In this document: positions 46,201 to 53,884 of the stretch, piece by piece | How the letters are laid out: every line of letters begins with the position of its first letter | Numbering within the stretch: position 1 is the first letter of the stretch | Assembly: GCA_027487485.1 (NCBI GenBank) | Contig: JAIYDN010000096.1 | Location: forward strand, 1 to 64,000 | Direction of reading: 5' to 3' | DNA length: 64,000 nucleotides | Source of the DNA: Planctomycetaceae bacterium | Lineage (GTDB): Bacteria > Planctomycetota > Planctomycetia > Pirellulales > Pirellulaceae | Notes under the pieces: model-generated | Told to the model about the DNA's origin: nothing | Database searches by the model: none | The model's input: the letters and a program-made list of their open reading frames with translations, nothing else | Translations under genes and position numbers: made by a program

Positions 46201-49143
46201 GAACGGAAGCGCGGCTGCAAGCGTTTGATTATTAAGGAAGGTGATTAGCAGGAGAGCAAGGATGGCCACGATAGGACCGGCCGCCATGGAACGGCAGAAT
46301 CCCCACATGTCTGAACGAGCGGCTCGTTCCGAATCGCTTGAAGTTCGCCATTCAAGCAATCGTCGCTTGGTCCAATGCACTCTCACCAGCGTCCGCACGA
46401 TGGCATCTGCACTGATCCATAGGTCGTATGGTAAAAAGATCAAAGTGAACAGAGACTGAGCAATCGGGCGAATCAATGCGAGTAAGCCTGATCGAAGATG
46501 AGTTGCGACAGAAAGATCAGTAGGCTTGAATGCAAAATCAATGAGGGCGGCCATGATTCTGGGCGCCGTCACGACCAGGATAACAAACCAAGTGGTCGCA
46601 AGTGCGATGGACTGAGACCCAAGTATCCAAGCACTCAACAGCAGACACACCATCGCGATGGGCATCACGCTCCTGCGTAGGTTGTCGAAGATTTTCCACT
46701 TCGATAGGGCAGAGATTGGATTGTTTGTCAGTTTTGAATCGCTGCCTCGAACTCGAGGAAACAGCCATGCGGCAATCTGCCAGTCCCCGCGAATCCATCG
46801 ATGGCGTCTGCTAACATCGGCCGCGTAGCTTGACGGGTGATCTTCGTACAAGGTAACGTCGCTGATTAAGGCAGACCGGCCGAAACAACTTTCCAGTAGA
46901 TCGTGGCTAAGGATCGCATTGATCGGAAAATTGTTGCAGCACTTTTCAAAGGCGTCCACATCGTAGATGCCCTTGCCGATGAAAGATCCTTCCCCGAAGA
47001 GATCTTGATAAACATCGGAGACAACTCGAGTGTAAGGATCGATGCTTGGGTCGGCGCCAATCAGGCGAACGAACCAGGAACGTCGTGAGCTTGCCATGCT
47101 GATGGCAACACGGGGTTGCAAGATCGAGTAGCCGGCAGTCACGGAACCCGTTTTGGAATCCCATCTTGGCCGATTCAGAGGGTGTGCCATGGCTTCGACA
47201 AGCTTTCGAGCGGCATCACGCGGCAACTGGGTGTCTGTGTCGAGCGTAATCACATAGCGAATGCCCACCAAATCCTGAAGGCAGCCAGAAGTCTCTGAAA
47301 AACGATTGGATGCACCACGGAGGGTTGCATTCAGATCCGCTAGTTTCCCCCGTTTGCGTTCAAAACCCATCCATACCCCTTCTGTCTCGTTCCACTTCCT
47401 GGGCCGATTCAGAAGGAAAAACGTATCGCGCCCATCCGAGGAATAGGTTTGGTTGAGCCGGTTGATTCCGAGCTGTGCGCAACCCACCAGTTCGGAGTCC
47501 CTTGGCTGCGATTCTTGGTTCGCGTCTTGAAAATCGGTCAACAAGGCAAACTGAAGCGATTTGTCACGATTCGCTAGGTAACGTATCTCGAGACCTTCCA
47601 ATAAACGTTCGATCGACTCCGGATCCGTAAGCATGGTCGGAACAACTACAAGAGTCCGATGGGATGCTGGGATTCCGGTTCGAAAATCCATGCGTGGCAA
47701 CGCGTTGGGGCGCATCAGAATCGTGACAAGCCAGTTAACGATCCCCAAGCCGAATTGTACTCCGCACATTGCAACCGGGATCGCAATCATGATTCGAAGC
47801 AGCAGCGAACTTGCACTCCAATCGCCAAAGCTAAACAGCCCTTCCAGGCCAAGCCAAACAAATAGCAATACCATCCCAAGATAGATCGTAAGCGGGAACG
47901 CCCTGCGCAGCTTGTCGATAGCCACCGGAACGGTGAAGCGCATATTGGCCAATCGTTCTAGGATTGGCCGTCCATGATCCACCAAGTAATAGCCCACATG
48001 CCGCGTGCTCGAATCAGGGAAGCTTTCCGATTCGTTCTCGCAAAGCTGAATGGCTCGGAACGCTACATCAAACTCAGTAATGTTCGAACGTTTTGCAATA
48101 GCCTCCACCGCATGTCGGTAACGATTTCGAGTTGCAAAGTCCATGCGCTCATACACACCCGATGGATCACGATTGAGTGTTTGCTCGACCAGGCTATGCT
48201 TTGCTACAAATTGCGGCCAATCGTGGACACTTAAGAATCGTAGGCTGGTAATGCTGTTCCCAACCGAGATCTGTTCCGCAGCTTGCAGCTGGCCTTCATC
48301 GAGAACCAGTTGTTCGGTCGAGTGCCCGGAATCGCTAAGTCGATGCTCAAGCCAGCTGTGCACCAATGCAAAATTAGGATTTTGACCGTGCAAGTAACGG
48401 GTCAAGTCCGCCAAGAAGGCCCCCGAAAGCGGTGGATTCGATCGAGCCATATCGGCCAAGACAAGGATCAAATCCGATGGGCATTGCTCCACGGTGGCGA
48501 TCATTTTTTCAGCCCAATCCGCGGCAAGATTTCGATCTCGGCGTGCAATCAAGATCCGGGCCGCGACCCTTCTCAGGTTCTCGATCAATGCCAATCGAAA
48601 CATCAAAGGTAGAGCCCACAGCTCGCCCAATTGAAGAGGGACCTGAGATTGGTAGGCTGCGATAAAAGCATCCAACGCTTGCGAATCCACTCGCCCATCT
48701 GCGTGTGAAATCAATTCCAATGCAATGGTGTAGACACGCGGATAATCTGCAGCCGGTCCATTGGTTAGCCGCGGCAACTCTTGGCTAAACGAACGAGGCA
48801 GAAGCCGGCGAGTCGAATGAATCTGTTCTTCCAAAAGGTAAAAATTATCGAGCAGCCATTCGGCGGCCGGTGCGATTCTGCGATTCTTGGCCACAGCAGC
48901 AGCAACTTCGTCGTAAGTCGTTTGCAGAACCTTTTCATTTTCCGACAGCCTAGTGATAAGCTTGTCCGCCACCTTTCCGACAGCCAAATGATGGATCGTT
49001 GCTAAATGGCGTGCGTGGCGTTCCAACTGGTCGGCGCTAAGCAGTTCATCACGGAAGGGTTGCTCGATGGGATCGGAATCACTCGATGTTTGCGAAAGCA
49101 CGCAACTGCGGTTGCTCCTTCGCCAGTTTGAGGATTTTGCCAT
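40255..49143 (-). CDS. Cyclic beta-1,2-glucan synthase (NdvB/Cgs type)
   Basis: 2962 residues, the size of NdvB. Several membrane segments (about 400-470, 800-1000) flank a GT84-type transferase: VGIRYVITLDTDTQLPRD near residue 631 (Asp signature) and RRHRWIRGDWQIAAW near 779 (RxxRW type). A glycoamylase-like domain follows (ALLSWSGSMFEYLMPLL near 1434, GVPWGVSESGYQAFDLHLN). The C-terminal GH94-type phosphorylase domain has GCGDWNDGMNLVGQHGKGES near 2634. In rhizobia such enzymes start, extend and cyclise beta-1,2-glucan from UDP-glucose and trim its length. Here it could make periplasmic osmoregulatory glucan. It is a single-gene unit, bounded by a terminator and copy B of the repeat. Confidence 0.93.
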   Translation of the reverse strand: MAKSSNWRRSNRSCVLSQTSSDSDPIEQPFRDELLSADQLERHARHLATIHHLAVGKVADKLITRLSENEKVLQTTYDEVAAAVAKNRRIAPAAEWLLDNFYLLEEQIHSTRRLLPRSFSQELPRLTNGPAADYPRVYTIALELISHADGRVDSQALDAFIAAYQSQVPLQLGELWALPLMFRLALIENLRRVAARILIARRDRNLAADWAEKMIATVEQCPSDLILVLADMARSNPPLSGAFLADLTRYLHGQNPNFALVHSWLEHRLSDSGHSTEQLVLDEGQLQAAEQISVGNSITSLRFLSVHDWPQFVAKHSLVEQTLNRDPSGVYERMDFATRNRYRHAVEAIAKRSNITEFDVAFRAIQLCENESESFPDSSTRHVGYYLVDHGRPILERLANMRFTVPVAIDKLRRAFPLTIYLGMVLLFVWLGLEGLFSFGDWSASSLLLRIMIAIPVAMCGVQFGLGIVNWLVTILMRPNALPRMDFRTGIPASHRTLVVVPTMLTDPESIERLLEGLEIRYLANRDKSLQFALLTDFQDANQESQPRDSELVGCAQLGINRLNQTYSSDGRDTFFLLNRPRKWNETEGVWMGFERKRGKLADLNATLRGASNRFSETSGCLQDLVGIRYVITLDTDTQLPRDAARKLVEAMAHPLNRPRWDSKTGSVTAGYSILQPRVAISMASSRRSWFVRLIGADPSIDPYTRVVSDVYQDLFGEGSFIGKGIYDVDAFEKCCNNFPINAILSHDLLESCFGRSALISDVTLYEDHPSSYAADVSRRHRWIRGDWQIAAWLFPRVRGSDSKLTNNPISALSKWKIFDNLRRSVMPIAMVCLLLSAWILGSQSIALATTWFVILVVTAPRIMAALIDFAFKPTDLSVATHLRSGLLALIRPIAQSLFTLIFLPYDLWISADAIVRTLVRVHWTKRRLLEWRTSSDSERAARSDMWGFCRSMAAGPIVAILALLLITFLNNQTLAAALPFLLLWIVSPVIAWWLSRLTPLRVVQLKAPQRQFLRTMARRTWRYFEVFVTEADNWLAPDNVHVNPQEVIASRTSPTNIGMALLADLAAYDFGYCSVSRLLTRTQNTFGTLSKMERHRGHFFNWYDTKTLAPLLPRYVSTVDSGNLAGHLRVLAAGFEELIDACIVPPRVFDGLRDSLDVLKQEIETNAPKIGDVANRLSGYSSCRRIELQSETLAQQEVSLKSALLALPKLELEMAEVLTTLPVLGESSWWCNSIQKACREQFEDLTLMGKWSLHARPLEQTRTGQTPQCQELLEALQAALDCVSASPTLRSIATLPERVGKTITLLQANWNGNQEATTRTTSNELFSTAAWLIELESSLMESAEFASRRIHKLEQLASESRELADMDFDFLESKMRDLFAIGFNVTENQLDSGCYDLLASEARLATFVLIAQGQLGQEHWFALGRLLTSTKGEPALLSWSGSMFEYLMPLLVMPTYDFTLLDQTYRAVVARQIEYGRQRGVPWGVSESGYQAFDLHLNYQYRAFGVPGLGLKRGLADDLVIAPYASALALMVSPDVACDNLERLAREDRAGAYGFYEAVDYTPSRLPPGTSSVTIRQYMAHHASMSLLSYAYVLLDKPMQRRFNLDLAFRSTELLLQERVPRTTVPLYPHANEASATRTTIAEDSGTMRVLSDPATSVPEVHLLSNGQYHVVITSAGGGYSRWRGNSVTRWREDPTRDCWGNFCYIRDLDSGKVWSTAWQPTTSTASKYEAIFTQARAEFRRIDEQIETHTMISVASEDDLEVRRTKFTNRSDRVRRIEVTSYAEVVLAPQPQDESHPAFSNLFVQTELLPSQGAILCTRRPRSSEEQPPWMIQMMTVSGTQLEEASFETDRMRFLGRGQTTALPEALTSRSPLSNGQGAILDPIVSIRRVILLQPNQTVTVDVITGVSESRSIAEAMVEKYLDPSLADRVFELAWSRGLIMLQQLNASESEALNFSRLAGSVIFTSGLRRAKASVLIQNRRGQSGLWSYGISGDLPIVLVRIRDANKLDLVRDAVRAHAFWRMKGLAVDLVIWNEDDSVYRQSLQESILDLVAASPEASLVDRPGGVFVRRGEHMSEEDRALLQTVARVVLQDDAGSLTDQVNRRVRTEMPIPRFRAIKMRSESSSLMESPMELPFESSGQSNAQKSVESLTRDLAFDNGLGGFSRDGREYVITLKLGDATPAPWVNVIANAKIGTVISESGSAYTWAENSHEFRLTTWNNDPVSDTPSEAIYLRDEETGAFWSPSPSPARGHGTYVSRHGFGYSIFDHTEDGITTELCIYVSIDEPIKYARLKITNRSGRQRRLSATGYWEWVLGEVRSKSIMHITTDLDPVTNAIFSRNPYSPEFADRIAFVDCSESNRTITCDRAEFLGRNGTPQNPLAMRKAKLSNHVGAALDPCAVMQTQMTIEDGGEKTVMFTIGSARSEDEARQLILKTRGADNSYRALEEVWHYWSQTLGAVHVETPDPAVNFLANGWLIYQTLASRMWARSGFYQSGGAYGFRDQLQDSMALIHAEPSLFREQIQRAASRQFLEGDVQHWWHPPTGRGVRTHFSDDLLWLPLALCRYVQMTGDTDLLDETIPYLASRLLHEDEEANYDLPQVSDEIGSIYDHALRAINRSLKFGTHGLPLMGCGDWNDGMNLVGQHGKGESVWLAFFQYEVLNQFAILARQREDSGTADRLELEAGRLRGNIEQFAWDGQWYRRAYFDDGTPLGSSDNSECQIDSISQSWSVLSGAGTQDRTAIAMESAYQRLVKTEEQIILLLDPPFDKSTLNPGYIKGYVPGVRENGGQYTHGAIWTAMAFAEMGQTDRAWEIFSLMNPIHHGSTSATMRKYRVEPYVVAADVYGVDPHVGRGGWTWYTGSAGWMYRLITESLLGLRIEVDKLHFNPRPPKEWPSYKMHYRYRNTFYHITVNAPVTPLLGAGNGNGIQSLSIDGVVQSEHFLKLVDDQAHHQVEIQLGD

Positions 49144-49188
49144 AACGCGTGCCGATCTTATAAATGGGATTTTTTCGATCGGTCAACG

Positions 49189-49242
49189 AAAAAAGCCGAC
49201 GTGGCTAAGAGCACCTAAAAAGGTGCTAGGCCGCGTCGGCTT
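49189..49242 (-). terminator. Rho-independent terminator between the small exported gene and the glucan synthase
   Basis: AAGCCGACG (49193-49201) pairs with CGTCGGCTT (49234-49242); an inner AGCACCT/AGGTGCT stem with an AAAA loop stacks above. On the minus strand the hairpin runs into six T's (A-run at 49189-49194). It therefore ends transcription coming from the 49386-49814 gene. Confidence 0.85.
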
Positions 49243-49385
49243 ACTTTTCGACTAGCTATTCGGTTTCGCCGAATCGCTCCTCGTTCATGTCATCCGATTG
49301 ATTTAGTTTCGAACTTCAGCATAGGCTCTCAGACGAAAAGAACAAGGTGCAATTGTTTGTTTCGCACGCCGAGTGGTTCGCGTTC

Positions 49386-49814
49386 TTACTTGGATTTGGA
49401 AGAGGATGGATTTCGCGAAAAGGACCACATACCCAATCCTACGAGACAAACAGGCCCCAAAAGAAGCCAGACACCCATACCAAATTTTGAAAGGGTTCGA
49501 TTCGAATTGTTGGCGATTTGGTTTTCGGAATTTCCACTGAGCGAGGGGGGAAAGGGACTTTCTATCGATGGCGAATTGGCCCCAGGCAAAATCTCAGAAA
49601 AGCTCCCAGCCAAGTTGGCACTCTGAGTGTTTCCGCCCTGAAACGCATTGGGGAATGAAGACGCGGGCGGAAGTCCACTGTTTGTCGAAACAGCCGATCC
49701 CGGGGGATTCTTCGCGGTAACGGAGCTTCTAGGAAAGTGGACAACGCCAAATGCTGGCAAAATCAATGCGAGACAGCTGCTGGCGCAGATCAGAATTAAA
49801 CCGGTAAACTTCAT
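49386..49814 (-). CDS. Small exported protein with a C-terminal membrane anchor
   Basis: 142 residues from the ATG at 49814, chosen because a GGAGG ribosome site lies about 8 nt upstream; the open frame extends to 49880. A signal peptide (MKFTGLILICASSCLALILP) is followed by a Ser/Pro/Asn-rich, low-complexity region (about 30-105) and a C-terminal membrane helix (GVWLLLGPVCLVGLGMW) with a short basic tail (RNPSSSKSK). This tripartite end resembles envelope sorting tails but lacks a known tag. No family is recognised. The gene is followed by a strong terminator. Confidence 0.75.
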   Translation of the reverse strand: MKFTGLILICASSCLALILPAFGVVHFPRSSVTAKNPPGSAVSTNSGLPPASSFPNAFQGGNTQSANLAGSFSEILPGANSPSIESPFPPSLSGNSENQIANNSNRTLSKFGMGVWLLLGPVCLVGLGMWSFSRNPSSSKSK

Positions 49815-50013
49815 TTTCAAGCCCTCCTGGCAGACTATTTTTCGGCAACGCTGACCAGAATAGCACAATCCGACACGCAAAATCGACGGGGACTCGCCCT
49901 GGAAATGGAACTTCCTTGTCTGTTTTTTCGTTCGTCATCTAGCAGGACGCGAGATTATAATCTGAAGGATTGACATCGCTCGGCGAGACAGAAATGGACC
50001 GGGCGTCTCGGAA

Positions 50014-51267
50014 ATGCAAAGCTCACTACACGCTGCGGAATTAGACATGCTCAAACCCACAAGTACTTCTTCAGTCCGAGTCATGCGATCTTGGCGATCC
50101 GTTCGTCGACGGATACTGGCGGTTTGGTTGATTGCAGGTTGCAGTTCAACATTTTGGCAGCCAGAAATTACACTAGGTCAGGAATCTGTCGTCGCCGTTC
50201 CAGTTCCAACACCAGTTCCCGCTCCAGCCCCAATTCCAGTTCCGGCGAAAAAGCATTTAGGGAACGGACCGGTGGATTTGAACAATCTTTCACCGGACAT
50301 TCTTAACTGTGACGTGTGCCGACAGAGGCTAGGATTGCCTCCTCTACAGCGCCCCAATACGGCACCGGCGGCGGTTCCCTCGAACAAAGCAAATACGCTA
50401 CCCGGTGTAGATCTGCCCAATTTAGCCCCAGTTCGAATGTTGGGGTCACCAGGTTTGATCACTTCGGGAACCGCAAGTCAAATGGCAACCGAAGGGTTGG
50501 TTGTGGAGGAATTTAAGCCACCCATACCAGAAGCGGGTGCCATCAATTTGGGCGGTCTGCCTCTGGAAGTTCGGCAGCAATTCATGCGAAGTCTTGAATT
50601 GCCAGAAGGGGCGACAATCATGTCTGCCCAGATCGCGAGCGTGGACCAAAAGCCATCGATCGAGCCCGCAAAGCCATCGATCGAGCCCGCAAAGCCATCG
50701 GAAGGGAAAGAAAAAGAAGCTGTCGCCGATCCATTCGCGGCATTGCCCACTCCACCACCTCTCCCTGAAAAGCCTCAATCAAGTGAGTCCGCGGCAACTC
50801 CATCTTCAGGCGATACAGCCCCGGATTCAGCACCCGAGGATTCCAATTCAAAACCTTCGCCAACGGTGGAACCGACCGAATCGCCAGCATCCGCCCCAAG
50901 CGAAACTGCTGCTTTAAGCGAGATGGAATCCAAGATGCAGGCTCAGCTGGACTCGATGAAGCAAGCACAAATAGAGATGGAGCAAAAAGCAGAGGCCGCC
51001 GCCCGTGAAATGGCGGAATCGATGGCCAAGATGCGGGCCGAAGCAGATGAGAAGCTTTTAAGAATCGAAGCGTCGAAGCGAGAAATTGCCAAGATGCTAG
51101 AAGCAAGAACGAAGGAAGTGTCCGAGCTTCAAGCCGTCTTGAAGGAGAAAGAAAGAGAACTGACAAACGCGAAAACACAAGCAAAAGCTTCTGCTAAGAA
51201 AAATTCTCCAAAAAAGAACCAAGACCATCCGAAGAAACCCAAGTCGGACTCGACCAAAGATCTTTAG
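50014..51267 (+). CDS. Probable lipoprotein with CxxC and a C-terminal coiled coil
   Basis: 417 residues. After a basic N-terminus (SWRSVRRR) comes a short hydrophobic stretch ending LIAGCSS, which fits a lipobox; ATGs at 50047 and 50083 are alternative starts that keep it. A Pro/Val/Ala repeat (VPVPTPVPAPAPIPVP) and a DILNCDVCRQRLGLP CxxC pair follow. Residues about 210-230 repeat KPSIEPA (2.4 copies of a perfect 21-bp unit at 50650-50700). Residues about 300-390 form a long coiled coil (MKQAQIEMEQKAEAAAREMA), ending in a Lys-rich tail. No family is recognised; an envelope scaffold is a guess. Confidence 0.7.
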   Translation: MQSSLHAAELDMLKPTSTSSVRVMRSWRSVRRRILAVWLIAGCSSTFWQPEITLGQESVVAVPVPTPVPAPAPIPVPAKKHLGNGPVDLNNLSPDILNCDVCRQRLGLPPLQRPNTAPAAVPSNKANTLPGVDLPNLAPVRMLGSPGLITSGTASQMATEGLVVEEFKPPIPEAGAINLGGLPLEVRQQFMRSLELPEGATIMSAQIASVDQKPSIEPAKPSIEPAKPSEGKEKEAVADPFAALPTPPPLPEKPQSSESAATPSSGDTAPDSAPEDSNSKPSPTVEPTESPASAPSETAALSEMESKMQAQLDSMKQAQIEMEQKAEAAAREMAESMAKMRAEADEKLLRIEASKREIAKMLEARTKEVSELQAVLKEKERELTNAKTQAKASAKKNSPKKNQDHPKKPKSDSTKDL

Positions 51268-51293
51268 AAGCGAGCCACTCATAGCCTCTATGT

Positions 51294-51327
51294 AAAAAAC
51301 CGAGCCGCGGGCATTCCCCGCGGCTCG
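51294..51327 (-). terminator. Rho-independent terminator of the ECF sigma gene
   Basis: CGAGCCGCGGG (51301-51311) and CCCGCGGCTCG (51317-51327) form a perfect 11-bp stem with a 5-nt loop. An A-run at 51294-51299 is the T-tract on the minus strand. It lies 25 bp beyond the sigma gene stop and between two convergent genes. Confidence 0.9.
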
Positions 51328-51351
51328 ATTCATATCGTCTTCAAGTAACTG

Positions 51352-51942
51352 CTAGATCGCTTGAAGCATCTCGCATTCTTTCGCGAGCCGCTTTCGCGCC
51401 ACGTGAAGTCTTCGCTTAATGGTTCCGATCGGGGCCTCGAACGCATCGCTCATTTGGTTCAGACTTTGCCCGTCCAAATAAAATGCGACCAACGTTCTTC
51501 GATCGAGTTCCCCCAAACGACCAAGCCCTTGGTGAACTTGAATTTTCTGTTCGCTAGTCAACACCGCTGCCAGTGGATCGCTGTCGCAAGTGATGGTTGC
51601 TTCCAGAATTTCGTGATCCACGGAAGTCGGCATCTGCCGTCGAGTCAAACGATTGATCGCCATGCGATGAACAATCTGACGCAACCAACCCGCGAATGCC
51701 TCAGGGGCTTGCAGCTGGTTCAATCGCCGAAATGCCTGAATGAAAACATCCTGGCTCAATTCTTGCGCTTCATCCCAGTTTCCTAATCGCTTGTACGCAA
51801 TCGACAGCACGTGCTGCTGGAAGCGGCAATACAATTGATCCATAGCAGATCGGTCGCCCGATTGAGCTTGGAGCACTAAATCACCTACAGAGCTTTCGCT
51901 CAATTCAGTGTATGGACTTGCTACGGTAGAGGTCATGATCAT
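51352..51942 (-). CDS. ECF-type RNA polymerase sigma factor
   Basis: 196 residues. Region 2 (about 20-90) has QSGDRSAMDQLYCRFQQHVL and WDEAQELSQDVFIQAFRRL, which bind core polymerase and the -10 element; AFAGWLRQIVHRMAINRLTR completes it. Region 4 (about 135-190), LDRRTLVAFYLDGQSLNQMS with IGTIKRRLHVARKRLAKEC, is the -35-binding helix-turn-helix. No region 3 is present, as in ECF factors. No anti-sigma gene is adjacent, which is common for planctomycete ECF factors. The gene ends in a strong terminator. Confidence 0.92.
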   Translation of the reverse strand: MIMTSTVASPYTELSESSVGDLVLQAQSGDRSAMDQLYCRFQQHVLSIAYKRLGNWDEAQELSQDVFIQAFRRLNQLQAPEAFAGWLRQIVHRMAINRLTRRQMPTSVDHEILEATITCDSDPLAAVLTSEQKIQVHQGLGRLGELDRRTLVAFYLDGQSLNQMSDAFEAPIGTIKRRLHVARKRLAKECEMLQAI

Positions 51943-52283
51943 CTCGTTTCTCAGTTAAGCTCAACGGCACCACGACAACTTCCGAGTTGTCCGAGGAGTC
52001 GATTGAGGGTTCTTGTTCAACGCGAAAGATCGAGGCCTCCACCTAACTAATTTCCCCAAGCCATGTTTGTCCCGATAGGGGTACGATGGAACCTGGGAAA
52101 ATGTTGGGGTCGGACCACCACCATTCGAATGCATTTTCTAACTCGCCCCTTTGGAGGCTGAATTAGATTGCAGTCAAAAGCTAGCTTGATCAGTCGCGTG
52201 CCAACCACTTTGGGGTACGTTGAACCGAAGCAGACAAGTGATTGGTGAAAGTCTGATTCGGGGGGACTAAAGTTTTTAAAGCT
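51943..52283. other. Upstream region of the sigma gene, no gene seen
   Basis: 341 bases with no supported open frame. A short CTAAAG/CTTTAG inverted repeat lies near 52269-52289 at the end of the small ORF. The sigma promoter must be here but no exact match could be set. Confidence 0.45.
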
Positions 52284-52541
52284 TTAGCTACGGCGTTTAC
52301 TTGCCTTTTTGAGTGATGTGGGGTTTGTGACCGGTATCATCACCGGCGACATCCCATACCAACTCGTTCCCCTGTAAATCCAATCCTGGCGTTGATCACG
52401 CTGAATTGAACTCGTCGTACCCGGAAGCGCATGAAGAAGGTGTAGAAGGAGCAAACGCACCTCATTGCCAGCCACAAACGCACAATTTCGCACGGACGCG
52501 AATACATTGGCAGATCGTTGAGCAATATTCAGTTGACGCAT
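52284..52541 (-). CDS. Possible small protein of unknown function
   Basis: 85 residues. The argument for a real gene is a strong GGGAGGA Shine-Dalgarno 5 nt before the ATG. The first residues, MRQLNIAQRSAN, loosely recall the MRQLKITKSITN start of some primary sigma factors, but nothing after that matches, and an ECF sigma gene lies 340 bp downstream on the same strand. The end is basic (SLKKASKRRS). It could be a small regulator, a decayed fragment or a chance frame. Confidence 0.4.
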   Translation of the reverse strand: MRQLNIAQRSANVFASVRNCAFVAGNEVRLLLLHLLHALPGTTSSIQRDQRQDWIYRGTSWYGMSPVMIPVTNPTSLKKASKRRS

Positions 52542-52715
52542 GACTTCCTCCCAGCACCGTTAGGCGCAGATCGAGAAATGACAGAAAATGAAACAAAACA
52601 GTTGCGGCTCGTGGTCGAAAAACCCAGCGAGAGTTTCCGACGCACGTTAGCCATATGACTATGGTATCGATGCAATGGTTCGTGAGGAAAGCACTATTTT
52701 TAAAAAATTCCTCAT

Positions 52716-53507
52716 TTAAGCCTCGAAGCCCACCCAGCGACCATCGATCAATCGCTCCTGAGGGGTAAAACGAGCTTTGTAGTTGAGATGTTGGTTTTGC
52801 TGAACATACAGCCCAAGGTAGACAAACTGGCGATTCGTTTTCTGTGCGAATTCGATCTGTTTGAGGATCGAATACGTCCCGATGGAGAGGCGGGAATATT
52901 GAGGGTCGAAAAAGGTATAAACGGCCGACATGGCCGCCCTACCGCAATCGATGATAGAAACCCCAACCAGTTCATTGGCCAGCCAAAAACTAAGTTCGAT
53001 CGTATGAGGGCAACAAGTGTCCACCAGAAAATTCTCGTAGTCACTGGGTTGATACTCTTGATCCGATTCGCCGAGCCCCCTCTGGGTGCGATGTTGATTG
53101 AACAGTCGAACACGTTCTTCATCTAGAAACGGCGTGCAGACGGCCATTCGCAATTCTCGGTCGCCGCGCTGAAGCACGCGGCGAAAGGAACCTCGAAGAT
53201 GAAATCGAGTCACATCCACTCGAGTCGGCTCACAAGCATTACAACTGTCGCAATCGGTGTGGTACAGAAAAACCCCGGAACGCCGAATACCACGGGACAA
53301 AACATCGTCAAATTCTTCAAGCGTCAGAATCCGTTCAGGCAACCGTAGAGGCAGGTTGGCCGTTAATCCAGCAAGATAGGAACAATCATGGATGTTCTCG
53401 ATCGCTTCCAGAATGGGAAGCCCCGGGGGAAAGCGGCTGGAAGCCTGTGAAGAGGCTTCTCGATCGTTGAAGCTCGACATGGACGATTCAGGATCGGAAT
53501 GCTCCAT
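52716..53507 (-). CDS. bpt: Aspartate/glutamate leucyltransferase (N-end rule)
   Basis: 263 residues, slightly longer than usual because of a polar N-terminal extension of about 25 residues. The N-terminal domain has CSYLAGLTANLPLRLP and a Cys-rich YHTDCDSCNACEPTRVDV, and the GNAT-like domain ends VYLGLYVQQNQHLNYKARFTP, in the place of the YLGYWI of the Ate/Bpt family. It transfers leucine from Leu-tRNA to proteins with N-terminal Asp or Glu, marking them for ClpS-ClpAP. The arginyl form (Ate) is less likely for a bacterium of this kind. ClpS is not nearby. Confidence 0.9.
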   Translation of the reverse strand: MEHSDPESSMSSFNDREASSQASSRFPPGLPILEAIENIHDCSYLAGLTANLPLRLPERILTLEEFDDVLSRGIRRSGVFLYHTDCDSCNACEPTRVDVTRFHLRGSFRRVLQRGDRELRMAVCTPFLDEERVRLFNQHRTQRGLGESDQEYQPSDYENFLVDTCCPHTIELSFWLANELVGVSIIDCGRAAMSAVYTFFDPQYSRLSIGTYSILKQIEFAQKTNRQFVYLGLYVQQNQHLNYKARFTPQERLIDGRWVGFEA

Positions 53508-53884
53508 CGAATGTTCAAATCCTGTATCTTGTGGGTTAAAACAGCGGAAGAATCAGCAAAAATTGGGAATTCGCTGCGGCAAGTACAACGCTTAAAATCG
53601 TAGCATGCGAACCGGCTTAGGGAAGCTTGAGCTGGATTGTAGGACCGAAAGAGGGGATTCCATGTTCGGTGTACGCACCGAGGAGATTGCAGAGCCCCAG
53701 TGGATTTACAAAGTACGCGTCCCCTTTTCTTCAGGTCTCCCAATGCGAACACTTCTACCGACCTCCAGGGGCATTTCTTCAAGTCCAGATTCGTTGTGGC
53801 TTCGCTAAGCAAACGCGGATGTTATACTTGCCTCCGGAGGCTTCCCGATTACTTCATGGTTCAACACGGTATGGAGCTTCCACG
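53508..53884. promoter_or_regulatory. Divergent promoter region with a GC palindrome
   Basis: 377 bases between divergent genes. Near the right end is TATACT (53823-53828), a good -10 match, followed by the perfect 12-bp palindrome GCCTCCGGAGGC (53830-53841) where transcription would start. Its -35 match is weak. The palindrome could be an operator. The open frame in this stretch (back to 53627) has no family features. Confidence 0.35.
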
